The notes beneath the pieces are model-generated. The model was not told the DNA's origin. It did not search any database and saw nothing but the letters and a program-made list of their open reading frames with translations. A program made the translations under genes and the position numbers. A stretch of 64,000 nucleotides of DNA from Neorhizobium galegae bv. orientalis str. HAMBI 540 (GTDB lineage Bacteria > Pseudomonadota > Alphaproteobacteria > Rhizobiales > Rhizobiaceae). Below are positions 29,467-38,099 of this stretch, piece by piece (position 1 is the first letter of the stretch; each line of letters opens with the position of its first letter). The stretch spans positions 4,153,501 through 4,217,500 of the forward strand of contig NZ_HG938353.1 of NCBI RefSeq assembly GCF_000731315.1, in the 5' to 3' direction.

Positions 29467-32057
29467 TCGGCGGCGACGGACCGCGCCGTCGTACCGCTTG
29501 GAATGCGGCACGTAACCGTGGTTCCCTGGCCGGGCTTGCTGTCGATCGCGACATCGCCGTGATGCAGTGTCACGAAGCTCTCGACGATCGAAAGGCCGAG
29601 ACCCGCTCCACTGCGCTTGCCGCCCTTGGCATTGGCCGAGAACCGGTCGAACACGGTCTTCAGGATATCTTCGGGGATGCCCGGACCCTTGTCGGTCACC
29701 GAGAAGAACACGTCGCTATGGGTGCGCCAGCAATTGAGCGTGATGGCGGAGCCTTCCGGCGCGAAATTGGTGGCATTTGTGAGCAGCTTGATGAGGATCT
29801 GCTTCAGCCGCTGCTGGTCGGCAACGATAGTGCCGAGCCCGGCCGGCGCAGTGATCGCCAGCGCCACGCCATTTTCGTGCAGACGATCGGCGATCTGCAT
29901 CGCCACGTCGTCGAGCAGGTCGTCGATCGCCATTTCCGAATAGTTGAGCTGCATGATGCCGGCATCGACGGTCGCCAGATCGAGGATGTCGTTGACGATC
30001 GTCAGGAGAACCGAGGAGGACGTCGAGATATGGTCGATATACTCCGACTGCCGCTCGTTCAGCGTACCGATGCCCGGTGTCTTCAGGAGGTCGGTGAAGC
30101 CGATGATATTGGTCAGCGGCGAGCGCAGCTCGTAGGAGACGTGCTGGACGAAATCGTTCTTGAGCTCGTCGGCCTTCTGCAGCGCCTCGTTCTTCTCCTT
30201 GAGCGCTCGTTCCGCCCTGGCACTCGCCGTCATGTCGACAAAGGTCAGCATCGTCTGGGCGTTCGGCAGCGGCGTCACGGCGTAATCGAGGATCAGGCCG
30301 GAATAGAGTTCGAACGTGCCCTGCAGCGAGGGGCGCTCATCGTCGAAATTGGTCAGCATTTGGCCGAAGCGGCGCCAGCCGTCCGGCTTGTCGTAGGATG
30401 GCGAGCAGGCGGTCTCGATCGCCTTGATATGGGTGCCGGGCTTCGATTCTTCGGCGGTGATGCCCCAGAGCGCCCGGAAGGCCGGGTTTGACAGGCGGAT
30501 GCGTCCGTCCGGCCCGAAGACGGCGACACCTTCGGACAGATGGTCGATCGTTTCGCCCTGGACCTGGACCAGCGTGTTGTAACGGGTCTCGAGATCCACC
30601 TGTTCGGTAAGGTTCTCGAACACCCAGGTGGCGCCGCCCTGCGGATGTGCGGTTGCGATGACGCGAAGCGTCTGGCCATTCGGCAGATGCCACAGGTCGG
30701 TCTGCGTATCCGGCGACTGGTAGACCGAAAGCGCCGTTTCCTTCCAGCTCCGCCAGCTCAGCTGTTCCGGCAGCTTGCCGTCGCTTCTGAGCTTGTCGAG
30801 CAGCTCGCTATTGTCTGGCCTCTGGTCGAGGAAGGGAAGCGTGAAACCCCAAAGCTGCACGAAGGCCTGGTTGTAGAACTGCAGCCGGCGGTCGCCGTCG
30901 AAGATAGCGACGGGCGTTGCCAGATGGTCGAGCGTCTCCGCGTGGCTCTTCAGGGTGCGCTTGAGTTCCTCGCGCACCGCTTCCACTTCGGAAACATCGA
31001 TCGCAATGCCTGTGGAACCGCCCGGCACGACGACGTCGACGACGTCGAACATGGTGCGATTGCCGTGCACCACGGTGGAAATCCGGTCGTGGAAAGGCGA
31101 GGTGGAGGTCGCTGCCGCCCTGATCTTTTCGCGGGCGATCGAGCCCAGAAACTCGCGGCCGTCCTCGATCGCCTGGGCCGGGGTCGAAGCCTCCACGGCA
31201 TCGCCATAGGCATGGTTGACCCAGGTCAGCTTGCCCTGTGAATCGCGACGCCAGACCGGCTGCTCGATGGCGTCGAGCAGCGAATGGAACAGCATGATCG
31301 AGTTGGTCAGCCGCTCACGCTCGATCTTGAGCTCGGCGAGTTCCGCGCGCAGATTGTTGAGTGCAATGAAACGGACGAAGGCCTTGCCGCCCGAAACGCG
31401 CCCCTGCACTTCCAGGATTTCGTCGCGGTTGGTTTCTACCACCATGTCGAAGGAGCGGGCTTCTACCCGCAGGAGTTCGATCGATTTCTCGAGCTCGCTG
31501 GCGGAACTGCCGCGCATCCAGCGGCCGAAGGCGAGAAACTCGCGGTCCTGCTGCGGCGCTCCGGTTTCCACCGGCAGCTGGCCGAGGAATTCCGGCTTGG
31601 AGGAACCGCTCTCCCACACGACGATCCGGCGGTTCTTGTCGGCGATCAGGGCCTCGAACTTGGAAATCCGCTGCTGCGCGTCGGAAAGGGCGCTGCGCAT
31701 TTCCTGCGTTTCGGCTTCCATATTGCCGCGCTGGCGCACCAGCCAGATAGCGGAAAACAAGGCGGCTCCGAGGGCGCCCATCACCAGCGACGAAACGATG
31801 ACCTCCGTCGAGGAAAACAGGCGGACGGCGGCGTTACCCGATTGCTGCGCAAGCGCTGCGGTCGCGAGCCCGGAAAGGGCGGTGCCCGAGAGAAAGGCGC
31901 TGCCGAACAGCGCCAGGCGGCGAAGCCTGCCGACGATCGCATTACCGTCTGGAGATCCGAAACCGGAGCGCCCCGCAACGGGACGCAAAGCTGGAGCTTC
32001 CGCTCCGCCGCAAAGGGGATCGGCCCGTTCTGACGAGCTCATTTTTCTTACCGACAT
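29463..32057 (-). CDS. divL: DivL-type PAS-domain sensor (Tyr in place of phosphoacceptor His)
   Basis: The predicted 864-residue protein has a signal/transmembrane region near the N-terminus, coiled coil, several PAS domains (WVNHAYGDAVE, LQFYNQAFVQLWGF, IRLSNPAFRALWG), a DHp helix and a HATPase domain (GPGIPED, SGAGLGLSIV). The H-box reads HVSYELRSPL, with Tyr642 where histidine kinases have His. That is the hallmark of DivL, which binds phospho-free DivK and promotes CckA activity toward CtrA. The exact start is uncertain (32057 or 32042). Confidence 0.85.
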   Translation of the reverse strand: MSVRKMSSSERADPLCGGAEAPALRPVAGRSGFGSPDGNAIVGRLRRLALFGSAFLSGTALSGLATAALAQQSGNAAVRLFSSTEVIVSSLVMGALGAALFSAIWLVRQRGNMEAETQEMRSALSDAQQRISKFEALIADKNRRIVVWESGSSKPEFLGQLPVETGAPQQDREFLAFGRWMRGSSASELEKSIELLRVEARSFDMVVETNRDEILEVQGRVSGGKAFVRFIALNNLRAELAELKIERERLTNSIMLFHSLLDAIEQPVWRRDSQGKLTWVNHAYGDAVEASTPAQAIEDGREFLGSIAREKIRAAATSTSPFHDRISTVVHGNRTMFDVVDVVVPGGSTGIAIDVSEVEAVREELKRTLKSHAETLDHLATPVAIFDGDRRLQFYNQAFVQLWGFTLPFLDQRPDNSELLDKLRSDGKLPEQLSWRSWKETALSVYQSPDTQTDLWHLPNGQTLRVIATAHPQGGATWVFENLTEQVDLETRYNTLVQVQGETIDHLSEGVAVFGPDGRIRLSNPAFRALWGITAEESKPGTHIKAIETACSPSYDKPDGWRRFGQMLTNFDDERPSLQGTFELYSGLILDYAVTPLPNAQTMLTFVDMTASARAERALKEKNEALQKADELKNDFVQHVSYELRSPLTNIIGFTDLLKTPGIGTLNERQSEYIDHISTSSSVLLTIVNDILDLATVDAGIMQLNYSEMAIDDLLDDVAMQIADRLHENGVALAITAPAGLGTIVADQQRLKQILIKLLTNATNFAPEGSAITLNCWRTHSDVFFSVTDKGPGIPEDILKTVFDRFSANAKGGKRSGAGLGLSIVESFVTLHHGDVAIDSKPGQGTTVTCRIPSGTTARSVAAE

Positions 32058-32263
32058 ATCCGGTCTGTCTCCGTCCAATTGCCGCTCATCGACAAGACAT
32101 ACCACTCCGTGCCTTGCCCGTAGCCGGACGGCTCCCAATCAGATGGTGGGAGCGCGACGATGTCCGAAAACCGCTGGCGGCTTTCGGCATCACGCTCCAG
32201 GGAAGGCGCGAATCAAGTTCTAAAACAATACTTGCTTAGGGAATCGCCGGGAAGGGATGCGCC

Positions 32264-32300
32264 CAAAAAAGAAGCCGCAGCCTTTGTCAAGGCTGCGGCT
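32264..32300 (-). terminator. Intrinsic terminator of ahcY
   Basis: On the minus strand a 12-bp perfect stem (arms 32289-32300 and 32273-32284, AGCCGCAGCCTT) with a 4-base loop is followed by TTCTTTTTT. It lies 30 bp after the ahcY stop. Confidence 0.9.
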
Positions 32301-32330
32301 ACCATATCTTGTGGATTAACCGGCTATTGA

Positions 32331-33731
32331 TTAATAGCGGTAGTGTTCAGCCTTGAACGGGCCGGTCTGCGAGACGCCGATATAGGCAGCCTGCTCGTCG
32401 GAGAGTTCCGTCAGCTTCACGCCGAGCTTGGCGAGATGCAGGCGGGCGACCTTCTCGTCGAGGTGCTTCGGCAGGATGTAGACGTCGTTCTTGTACTCGC
32501 CCTGCTTGGTGAAGAGCTCGATCTGGGCCAGCGTCTGGTTGGTGAACGAGGCCGACATCACGAAGGACGGATGACCAGTGGCGTTGCCGAGGTTGAGCAG
32601 GCGGCCCTCCGACAGAAGGATGATGCGGTTGCCCTTGGGGAACTCGATCATGTCGACCTGCGGCTTGACGTTGGTCCACTTGAGGTTCTTCAGCGCCGCG
32701 ACCTGGATCTCGTTGTCGAAGTGGCCGATATTGCCGACGATCGCCATGTCCTTCATCGCGCGCATGTGGTCGATGCGGATGACGTCCTTGTTGCCGGTCG
32801 TGGTGATGAAGATGTCGGCGCTGTCGACGACGTCTTCGAGGACGACGACTTCAAAGCCGTCCATGGCGGCCTGCAGGGCGCAGATCGGGTCGACTTCGGT
32901 GACCTTGACGCGGGCGCCGGCGCCGGCGAGCGAAGCGGCAGAACCCTTGCCGACGTCACCGTAACCGCAGACCACGGCGACCTTGCCGGCCATCATCACG
33001 TCGGTGCCGCGGCGGATGCCGTCGACCAGCGATTCCTTGCAGCCGTATTTGTTGTCGAACTTCGATTTGGTGACCGAGTCGTTGACGTTGATCGCCGGGA
33101 AGGGCAGCAGGCCCTTCTTGGACAGTTCGTAAAGGCGGTGCACGCCCGTCGTGGTTTCCTCGGTAACGCCCTTGATCGCGTCGCGTTGCTTGGTGAACCA
33201 GCCGGGCGAAGCCTTGAGGCGCTTCTTGATCTGCGCGATGAGGATTTCTTCTTCTTCCGAAGTCGGGTTCGAAAGAACGTCTTCGCCGGCTTCGGCGCGG
33301 GCGCCGGTGAGGATGTACATGGTGGCGTCGCCGCCGTCATCGAGGATCATGTTGGAGAGGCCGCCATCGGCCCACTGGAAGATCTTGTCGGTATAATCCC
33401 AGTATTCCGTCAGAGATTCGCCCTTGACGGCGAAGACCGGAATGCCGGCGGAAGCGATTGCCGCAGCAGCATGATCCTGGGTCGAGAAAATGTTGCAGGA
33501 CGCCCAGCGGATTTCTGCACCGAGGTGCTGAAGGGTCTCGATGAGAACGGCCGTCTGGATGGTCATGTGGAGCGAACCCGAGATGCGGGCACCCTTCAGC
33601 GGCTTCGTTGTGCCGAATTCTTCGCGGCACGACATCAGGCCCGGCATTTCGGTTTCTGCGATGTCGAGCTCCTTGCGGCCGTAGGCGGCAAGATTGATAT
33701 CCGCGACGACGTAATCCTTCTCAGTGCTCAT
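32331..33731 (-). CDS. ahcY: S-adenosylhomocysteine hydrolase
   Basis: The 466-residue NAD-dependent enzyme splits S-adenosylhomocysteine into adenosine and homocysteine in the methyl cycle. [17 protein letters not shown] is in the N-terminal substrate domain, [20 protein letters not shown] is the NAD-binding loop, and the C-terminal PFKAEHYRY ends with the conserved Lys and Tyr. ATG 33731 with GGAGAG is preferred over a start four codons upstream. A perfect palindrome lies in its upstream region. Confidence 0.97.
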   Translation of the reverse strand: MSTEKDYVVADINLAAYGRKELDIAETEMPGLMSCREEFGTTKPLKGARISGSLHMTIQTAVLIETLQHLGAEIRWASCNIFSTQDHAAAAIASAGIPVFAVKGESLTEYWDYTDKIFQWADGGLSNMILDDGGDATMYILTGARAEAGEDVLSNPTSEEEEILIAQIKKRLKASPGWFTKQRDAIKGVTEETTTGVHRLYELSKKGLLPFPAINVNDSVTKSKFDNKYGCKESLVDGIRRGTDVMMAGKVAVVCGYGDVGKGSAASLAGAGARVKVTEVDPICALQAAMDGFEVVVLEDVVDSADIFITTTGNKDVIRIDHMRAMKDMAIVGNIGHFDNEIQVAALKNLKWTNVKPQVDMIEFPKGNRIILLSEGRLLNLGNATGHPSFVMSASFTNQTLAQIELFTKQGEYKNDVYILPKHLDEKVARLHLAKLGVKLTELSDEQAAYIGVSQTGPFKAEHYRY

Positions 33732-33851
33732 AAAGCTCTCCATGTTCGGTGGTGCCTTCTCCGGCGAGGTACCGACGGACGTGGCAAGACCCGCCTTGGC
33801 AGACGGAAACTGGCCAGCGGTGTAGCAGGCTTCCTACAAACTGGCAACGGG

Positions 33852-33871
33852 ATATAAAGAAGTCTTTATAT
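33852..33871. promoter_or_regulatory. Palindromic operator candidate upstream of ahcY
   Basis: ATATAAAGA-AG-TCTTTATAT is a perfect 9+9 inverted repeat about 120 bp before ahcY. SAM- or SAH-responsive ArsR-family repressors of methionine-cycle genes in proteobacteria use palindromic operators, so such a regulator is a reasonable guess; the identity is not shown by sequence. Confidence 0.55.
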
Positions 33872-33905
33872 GTTTATGTCAGCGGACGGTTAAATCGCGG
33901 GCGCG

Positions 33906-34184
33906 TCAGGCTTCTTCGCCGAACTTGTTGGCGACGAGTTGTTCGAGCGCATTCAGCGCTTCTTCGGCCTGATTTCCTTCCGCTGAGACTTCGATCGTGC
34001 AGCCGGTGCTGGCGGCGAGCATCATCAGGCCCATGATCGACGTGCCGCCGACGGTCGTTCCGTCCTTGGAGACGGTGATCTGGGCATCGAAACTCTCCAC
34101 CATCTGCACGAATTTGGCGGAGGCGCGGGCATGCAGACCACGCTTGTTGATGATCAGGAATTCACGGGGAGAGGGGGATGACAT
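33906..34184 (-). CDS. HPr-like phosphocarrier protein
   Basis: The 92-residue protein is an HPr of the phosphotransferase system. The phosphorylatable His18 is in RGLHARASAKF, and Ser49 in TSIMGLMMLAAS matches the regulatory serine phosphorylated by HPr kinase. In rhizobia this HPr (NPr) belongs to an incomplete, nitrogen-type PTS with a regulatory rather than a transport role. It lies 13 bp after the EIIA gene, downstream of hprK. Confidence 0.92.
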   Translation of the reverse strand: MSSPSPREFLIINKRGLHARASAKFVQMVESFDAQITVSKDGTTVGGTSIMGLMMLAASTGCTIEVSAEGNQAEEALNALEQLVANKFGEEA

Positions 34185-34197
34185 CCGGTCTGGGTTC

Positions 34198-34599
34198 TCA
34201 TTTGCCGCTGAGGACGCGGCTTGCGACATTGATATATTTACGACCGGCCTCGGAGGCTTCGACGAGCGCCTTGTCCATGTTGTTGTCGCTGCGCACGCCG
34301 GCAAGCTTGATCAGCATCGGCAGGTTCATACCGGCAATGACTTCGATCCGGCCGCTTTCCATGACGGAAATGGAAAGGTTGGAGGGAGTGCCTCCGAACA
34401 TGTCCGTCAGAATGATGACGCCATGACCTTCATCGGCATTGGTAACGGCATCGACGATATCCTGCCGCCGCTGATCCATGTCGTCCTCGGGACCGATCGA
34501 TACGGTTTCGATGAATTTCTGAGGTCCGACGACATGCTCGACCGCATGACGAAATTCCTCAGCCAGCTTGCCATGGGTGACAAGCACTAGTCCGATCAT
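34198..34599 (-). CDS. PTS mannose-type EIIA domain protein
   Basis: The 133-residue protein is an EIIA of the mannose family. The phosphoacceptor is His9 in LVLVTHGKLAEE, and DMFGGTPSNLS is the second signature. No EIIB, EIIC or EIID gene is nearby, so it probably acts in a regulatory phosphorelay with HPr rather than in sugar uptake. It sits between hprK (102 bp upstream) and HPr. Confidence 0.92.
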   Translation of the reverse strand: MIGLVLVTHGKLAEEFRHAVEHVVGPQKFIETVSIGPEDDMDQRRQDIVDAVTNADEGHGVIILTDMFGGTPSNLSISVMESGRIEVIAGMNLPMLIKLAGVRSDNNMDKALVEASEAGRKYINVASRVLSGK

Positions 34600-34701
34600 G
34601 AAAACTGCCCCCTGCTATGGAAACTCGGCGCCATTATCGCATTGCAATAAAGCGGTCCAGCGGTGGGATGCCATCTTGTCCAAGTAGATTCGAAGTTCAA
34701 G

Positions 34702-35190
34702 TCAAAAAATCAGGCTGCCGGATGATGAAAACGGCATCTCGCCGTGAAAATCGGGTGCAAATGCCGCCAGAACGGCCAGTGGATCAGGTGCGCCGCGCCA
34801 TATCCGGACAAGCGGAAGGCTACCCACACCGGGGATCTGGAAGCATTCGTTCTCCGGCGGAAGCCTCTCGCTTTCCGGCAGGGAAATGACGTCCACCGCC
34901 AGATCCAGCGCCGCCGCGGGGACGCTTTCCACATGGGCGATGCCGCTGCCGCGCAGTTCGATGAGACCGGCGATCGCTTCCGGCCGGGTCGCGAGCAGAT
35001 GATTGCCGTGGCACAAGACGAGCACCTGATCGTCGGCGACAAGAGCCGCGAAAGCGCCCTGGCGCCGGGCGGCTGCGATGCAGGAGAAAGCGAGCATGGA
35101 CTTGCCGCTGCCCGACGGACCGGTAAAGAGGACGCCCTTGGTGCCGATGACGATCGCGGTCGCATGGATGTTGACCGGCGCCGGGCTCAT
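34702..35190 (-). CDS. hprK: HPr kinase/phosphorylase, short alphaproteobacterial form
   Basis: The 162-residue protein keeps only the C-terminal catalytic domain of HprK (the Gram-positive enzyme is about twice as long). The P-loop is GPSGSGKS at residues 24-31, and the region GIAHVESVP corresponds to the HprK signature. It would phosphorylate the serine of the HPr encoded downstream. The start overlaps the chvG stop by 4 bp, tying the PTS to the ChvG/ChvI system. Confidence 0.9.
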   Translation of the reverse strand: MSPAPVNIHATAIVIGTKGVLFTGPSGSGKSMLAFSCIAAARRQGAFAALVADDQVLVLCHGNHLLATRPEAIAGLIELRGSGIAHVESVPAAALDLAVDVISLPESERLPPENECFQIPGVGSLPLVRIWRGAPDPLAVLAAFAPDFHGEMPFSSSGSLIF

Positions 35191-36977
35191 TGAATTTCGC
35201 CGCCCGGCAGCGACAGCGTGAAGCGGGCGCCGGTGGTGGCACCCGTCTTGGCGTCGTACAGGTTTTCCGCCTTCAGCGAGCCGCCATGGGCCTCGGCGAT
35301 CTGCCGGCTGATCGACAGGCCAAGGCCGGAATTCTGGCCGAAACTCTCGCCGTCCGGCCGGTCCGTGTAGAACCGTTCGAAGATGCGGTCGATATCCTCC
35401 GCCTGGATGCCGGGCCCGTTGTCTTCCACGGTCACGACGACACGATCCTTGGAGTGAGACAGCCGGATGGCGACGCGGCCGCCCTTTTCGGGCACGAAGG
35501 ATCGCGCGTTCTCGATGAGGTTGGTGATGATCTGCCCTAGGCGCAGATCATGGCCGTTGACCAGGAAGGCGGACCTGTTGCCGGCCTTGTTGTCGGTCGT
35601 CAGGCTGATTTCCACCGGTTTGCGGCCGGTGCGGATCTGCCGGGAAATATCGACGAGATTGCCGAGCAGGTTTTCCATGTCGACGGGCGTCGAATCTGAC
35701 CGTGCGAGTTCGGCGTCCAGCCGCGAGGCGTCGGAAATGTCGCTGATCAGTCGATCCAGACGGCGCACGTCGTGGAAAATGACTTCCGTCAGCCGCTGTT
35801 TAGACTCCTCGGTTTTGGCGAGCGGCAGGGTCTCGACGGCGCTGCGAAGCGAAGTCAGCGGGTTCTTGAGCTCGTGGCTCACATCCGCCGCGAAACTCTC
35901 GATCGCATCGATGCGGTCATAGAGCGCGTTGGTCATCTCGCGAAGCGCGATGGAAAGGTTGCCGATTTCGTCCTGGCGATAGGAGAAGTCGGGGATCTCC
36001 TCGCGCTGCTTGGCGCCGCGCCGTACCCGGATCGCAGCCGCCGCCAGCCGCCGCAGCGGATTGGCGATAGTCGAAGACAGCAGCAGCGACAGGAGGATGT
36101 TGACGAGCGTCGCGACGCCGAAGACGCGCATGATCGCCAGCCGTTCCGCATGCACGATCTTGTCGATGTCGCCGGCCTGGGTCGACAGCAGAAGCACGCC
36201 GAGCACGGCACGGAAACGCTGCACAGGCACAGCGACGGAGACGATCAACTCGCCGCGCTCGGTGACCCGCACCAGCGCGCCGCGCACGCCGGTCAGCGCG
36301 TTCATGACTTCCGGATAGATCGAGCCGTCGCCGCCCGGCGCTTCCTTGTAGACCGGCAGGTTGCCCGGCTGCAGCAGGCGGTTGATGAGGCCTGCGAACC
36401 AGTCGCTCCAGGTCTGCGATTCGTTTTCCACCGGCGGCAGGTCGAAACGCAGTACCTGGCCGCGCGAATAGAGATGGCGGGAATCGAGCAGCAGGTTGGC
36501 GTCGGCATCGAAAATCCGGGCGCGGGTGCGGGTCGGCGAAATGAGGCGTCTGAGGACCGGCGCAACGCGCTCCGGGTCGATAGGGAAATCGAGGTCCTCG
36601 TCGTTCGGCACCGGCGTAATGCTCTGGCCGGCCTGCAGTTCGAGGAGTTTCTGGGGATCGATGGTGATCGAGTTGGTATCGACCGAGGCGGAGGCGGAAA
36701 TCGCGCCAGCGATGATCTCACCCTGCGTCAGCAGGCTCTCGACGCGAGCATCGATCAGGCCTTCACGGAACTGGTTGAGGTAGAGAATGCCCGCCACCAG
36801 CACGACCGTCGCGGCGATGTTGAAGAACAGGATGCGGCGGGTGAGGCTCGAAAACACCGCATGGCCGAACACCCGCCGAATGAGCGTGAAAGGGCGCGAC
36901 CAGAACCGCCGCGGCGCACGTCGTGTCCCAGCCTTCTCCATTCGGACCATATTGCTATCAAATGTTTGATCTGCCAC
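35187..36977 (-). CDS. chvG: Sensor histidine kinase ChvG (ExoS)
   Basis: The 596-residue membrane kinase has two transmembrane helices (about residues 47-66 and 280-300) enclosing a periplasmic domain, a HAMP region, a DHp helix with His368 in VSHELKNPLTSL, and a HATPase domain (NLIENARSF, DNGPGIQ, SGLGLSIS). With ChvI it forms the envelope/acid-responsive system needed for virulence or symbiosis in Rhizobiaceae. The start is GTG 36977, preceded by GGAAGGA. It lies 68 bp after chvI. Confidence 0.94.
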   Translation of the reverse strand: MADQTFDSNMVRMEKAGTRRAPRRFWSRPFTLIRRVFGHAVFSSLTRRILFFNIAATVVLVAGILYLNQFREGLIDARVESLLTQGEIIAGAISASASVDTNSITIDPQKLLELQAGQSITPVPNDEDLDFPIDPERVAPVLRRLISPTRTRARIFDADANLLLDSRHLYSRGQVLRFDLPPVENESQTWSDWFAGLINRLLQPGNLPVYKEAPGGDGSIYPEVMNALTGVRGALVRVTERGELIVSVAVPVQRFRAVLGVLLLSTQAGDIDKIVHAERLAIMRVFGVATLVNILLSLLLSSTIANPLRRLAAAAIRVRRGAKQREEIPDFSYRQDEIGNLSIALREMTNALYDRIDAIESFAADVSHELKNPLTSLRSAVETLPLAKTEESKQRLTEVIFHDVRRLDRLISDISDASRLDAELARSDSTPVDMENLLGNLVDISRQIRTGRKPVEISLTTDNKAGNRSAFLVNGHDLRLGQIITNLIENARSFVPEKGGRVAIRLSHSKDRVVVTVEDNGPGIQAEDIDRIFERFYTDRPDGESFGQNSGLGLSISRQIAEAHGGSLKAENLYDAKTGATTGARFTLSLPGGEIQ

Positions 36978-37045
36978 TGCAGTCCTTCCACCGGGCCAGC
37001 TTAGCGCTGGTCCGGCCGTGGCCTCAAGTTAACCTTTCGCAAGGG

Positions 37046-37774
37046 TCAAGCAGCCTCACGGAATCGGTAACCCACGCCGTAAAGCGTTTCGATCATATCG
37101 AAATCGTTGTCGACCATCTTGAACTTCTTGCGCAGCCGCTTGATGTGGCTGTCGATGGTACGGTCGTCCACATAGACTTGCTCGTCATAGGCGGCATCCA
37201 TCAGCGCATCGCGGCTTTTGACGACGCCGGGCCGCTGGGCCAGGGAATGCAGGATCAGGAATTCGGTCACCGTCAGCGTCACCGGTTCGCCCTTCCAGGT
37301 GCAGGTATGGCGCTCCTGGTCCATGGCAAGCTGGCCGCGTTCGAGCGTGCGGGCGGCCTGCTGATCGGCTGCCGTCTTGGCCCCGGCACCGCCGGCGGCT
37401 TGTGCCTCGCGGCTGCCGGCGCGTCGCAGGATCGCCTTCACCCGTTCCACCAGCAGGCGCTGCGAGAACGGCTTGGTGATGAAGTCGTCGGCGCCCATCT
37501 TCAGCCCGAACAACTCGTCGATCTCTTCATCCTTGGAGGTGAGGAAGATCACCGGCAGGTCGGACTTCTGTCGCAGGCGGCGCAGCAGTTCCATGCCGTC
37601 CATGCGTGGCATCTTGATATCGAAGATCGCCAACTGCGGAGGGCGGGCGATCAGCCCGTCGAGCGCGGAAGCGCCATCCGTATAGGTTTCGACCTTGTAT
37701 CCTTCTGCCTCGAGTGCAATCGACACCGACGTCAGGATATTGCGGTCGTCATCTACGAGCGCGATTGTTTGCAT
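37046..37774 (-). CDS. chvI: Response regulator ChvI
   Basis: The 242-residue OmpR-type regulator has a receiver domain with the acidic pocket DDD (residues 8-10), phosphoacceptor Asp52 in [12 protein letters not shown], and Lys in FITKPFS. A C-terminal winged helix has [15 protein letters not shown] and YGVGYRF. It is the cognate regulator of ChvG. I prefer ATG 37774 because GGAGATGGAGAG precedes it, and the length matches known ChvI proteins. pckA is divergently transcribed from the other side of the intergenic region. Confidence 0.94.
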   Translation of the reverse strand: MQTIALVDDDRNILTSVSIALEAEGYKVETYTDGASALDGLIARPPQLAIFDIKMPRMDGMELLRRLRQKSDLPVIFLTSKDEEIDELFGLKMGADDFITKPFSQRLLVERVKAILRRAGSREAQAAGGAGAKTAADQQAARTLERGQLAMDQERHTCTWKGEPVTLTVTEFLILHSLAQRPGVVKSRDALMDAAYDEQVYVDDRTIDSHIKRLRKKFKMVDNDFDMIETLYGVGYRFREAA

Positions 37775-38099
37775 GCTCTCCATCTCCGTCATCTATGCGC
37801 ATCTCCTGGAATTCACCCCAGCCAGGCGGCATCAGCCGACGCGCTTCTTGAGTATAAAGGTGGAACAAATTGTGGCAAAGATAAAGAGGCCGCTGACGAT
37901 CGTGCGTTTTGGCAATGAGACTTAAGATAGCGCAGATGCGGATTGAAACAGTTATTAAACCGATTTAAAGAGGAATAAAATTTTTTAAATCGATTAAATA
38001 ATTGATATTATTAAAGAATTTAGATGATGGCTCTTGCCCTTTTAGAAATCTGTCATTAATTTCGCGTCAGTTCCCACGGCAAGCTGAAGGAGTGCGCGC
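37775..38099. promoter_or_regulatory. AT-rich divergent control region of chvI and pckA
   Basis: This 325-bp stretch has no gene. Its pckA-proximal half (37920-38060) is much richer in A+T than its surroundings and contains the paired palindromes at 37953-38000. AAGGAG at 38086-38091 is the ribosome binding site of pckA. In Agrobacterium, pckA is an acid-induced gene under ChvG/ChvI control, so the neighbouring regulator may act here. Confidence 0.6.
37953..38000. promoter_or_regulatory. Paired LacI-type operators upstream of pckA
   Basis: TATTAAACCGATTTAAA (37953-37969) and the reverse complement of TTTAAATCGATTAAATA (37984-38000) agree at 15 of 17 positions. Each is itself nearly palindromic around a central CG, the style of LacI-family operators, and their centres are 31 bp apart. 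A LacI-family protein, PckR, is known to control pckA in Sinorhizobium meliloti. Confidence 0.6.

Noticed and set aside
32343..33857. A 504-codon frame opposite ahcY
   Set aside because: It covers the whole of ahcY on the other strand, is rich in Asp/Val/Gly runs typical of shadow frames, and has no domain.
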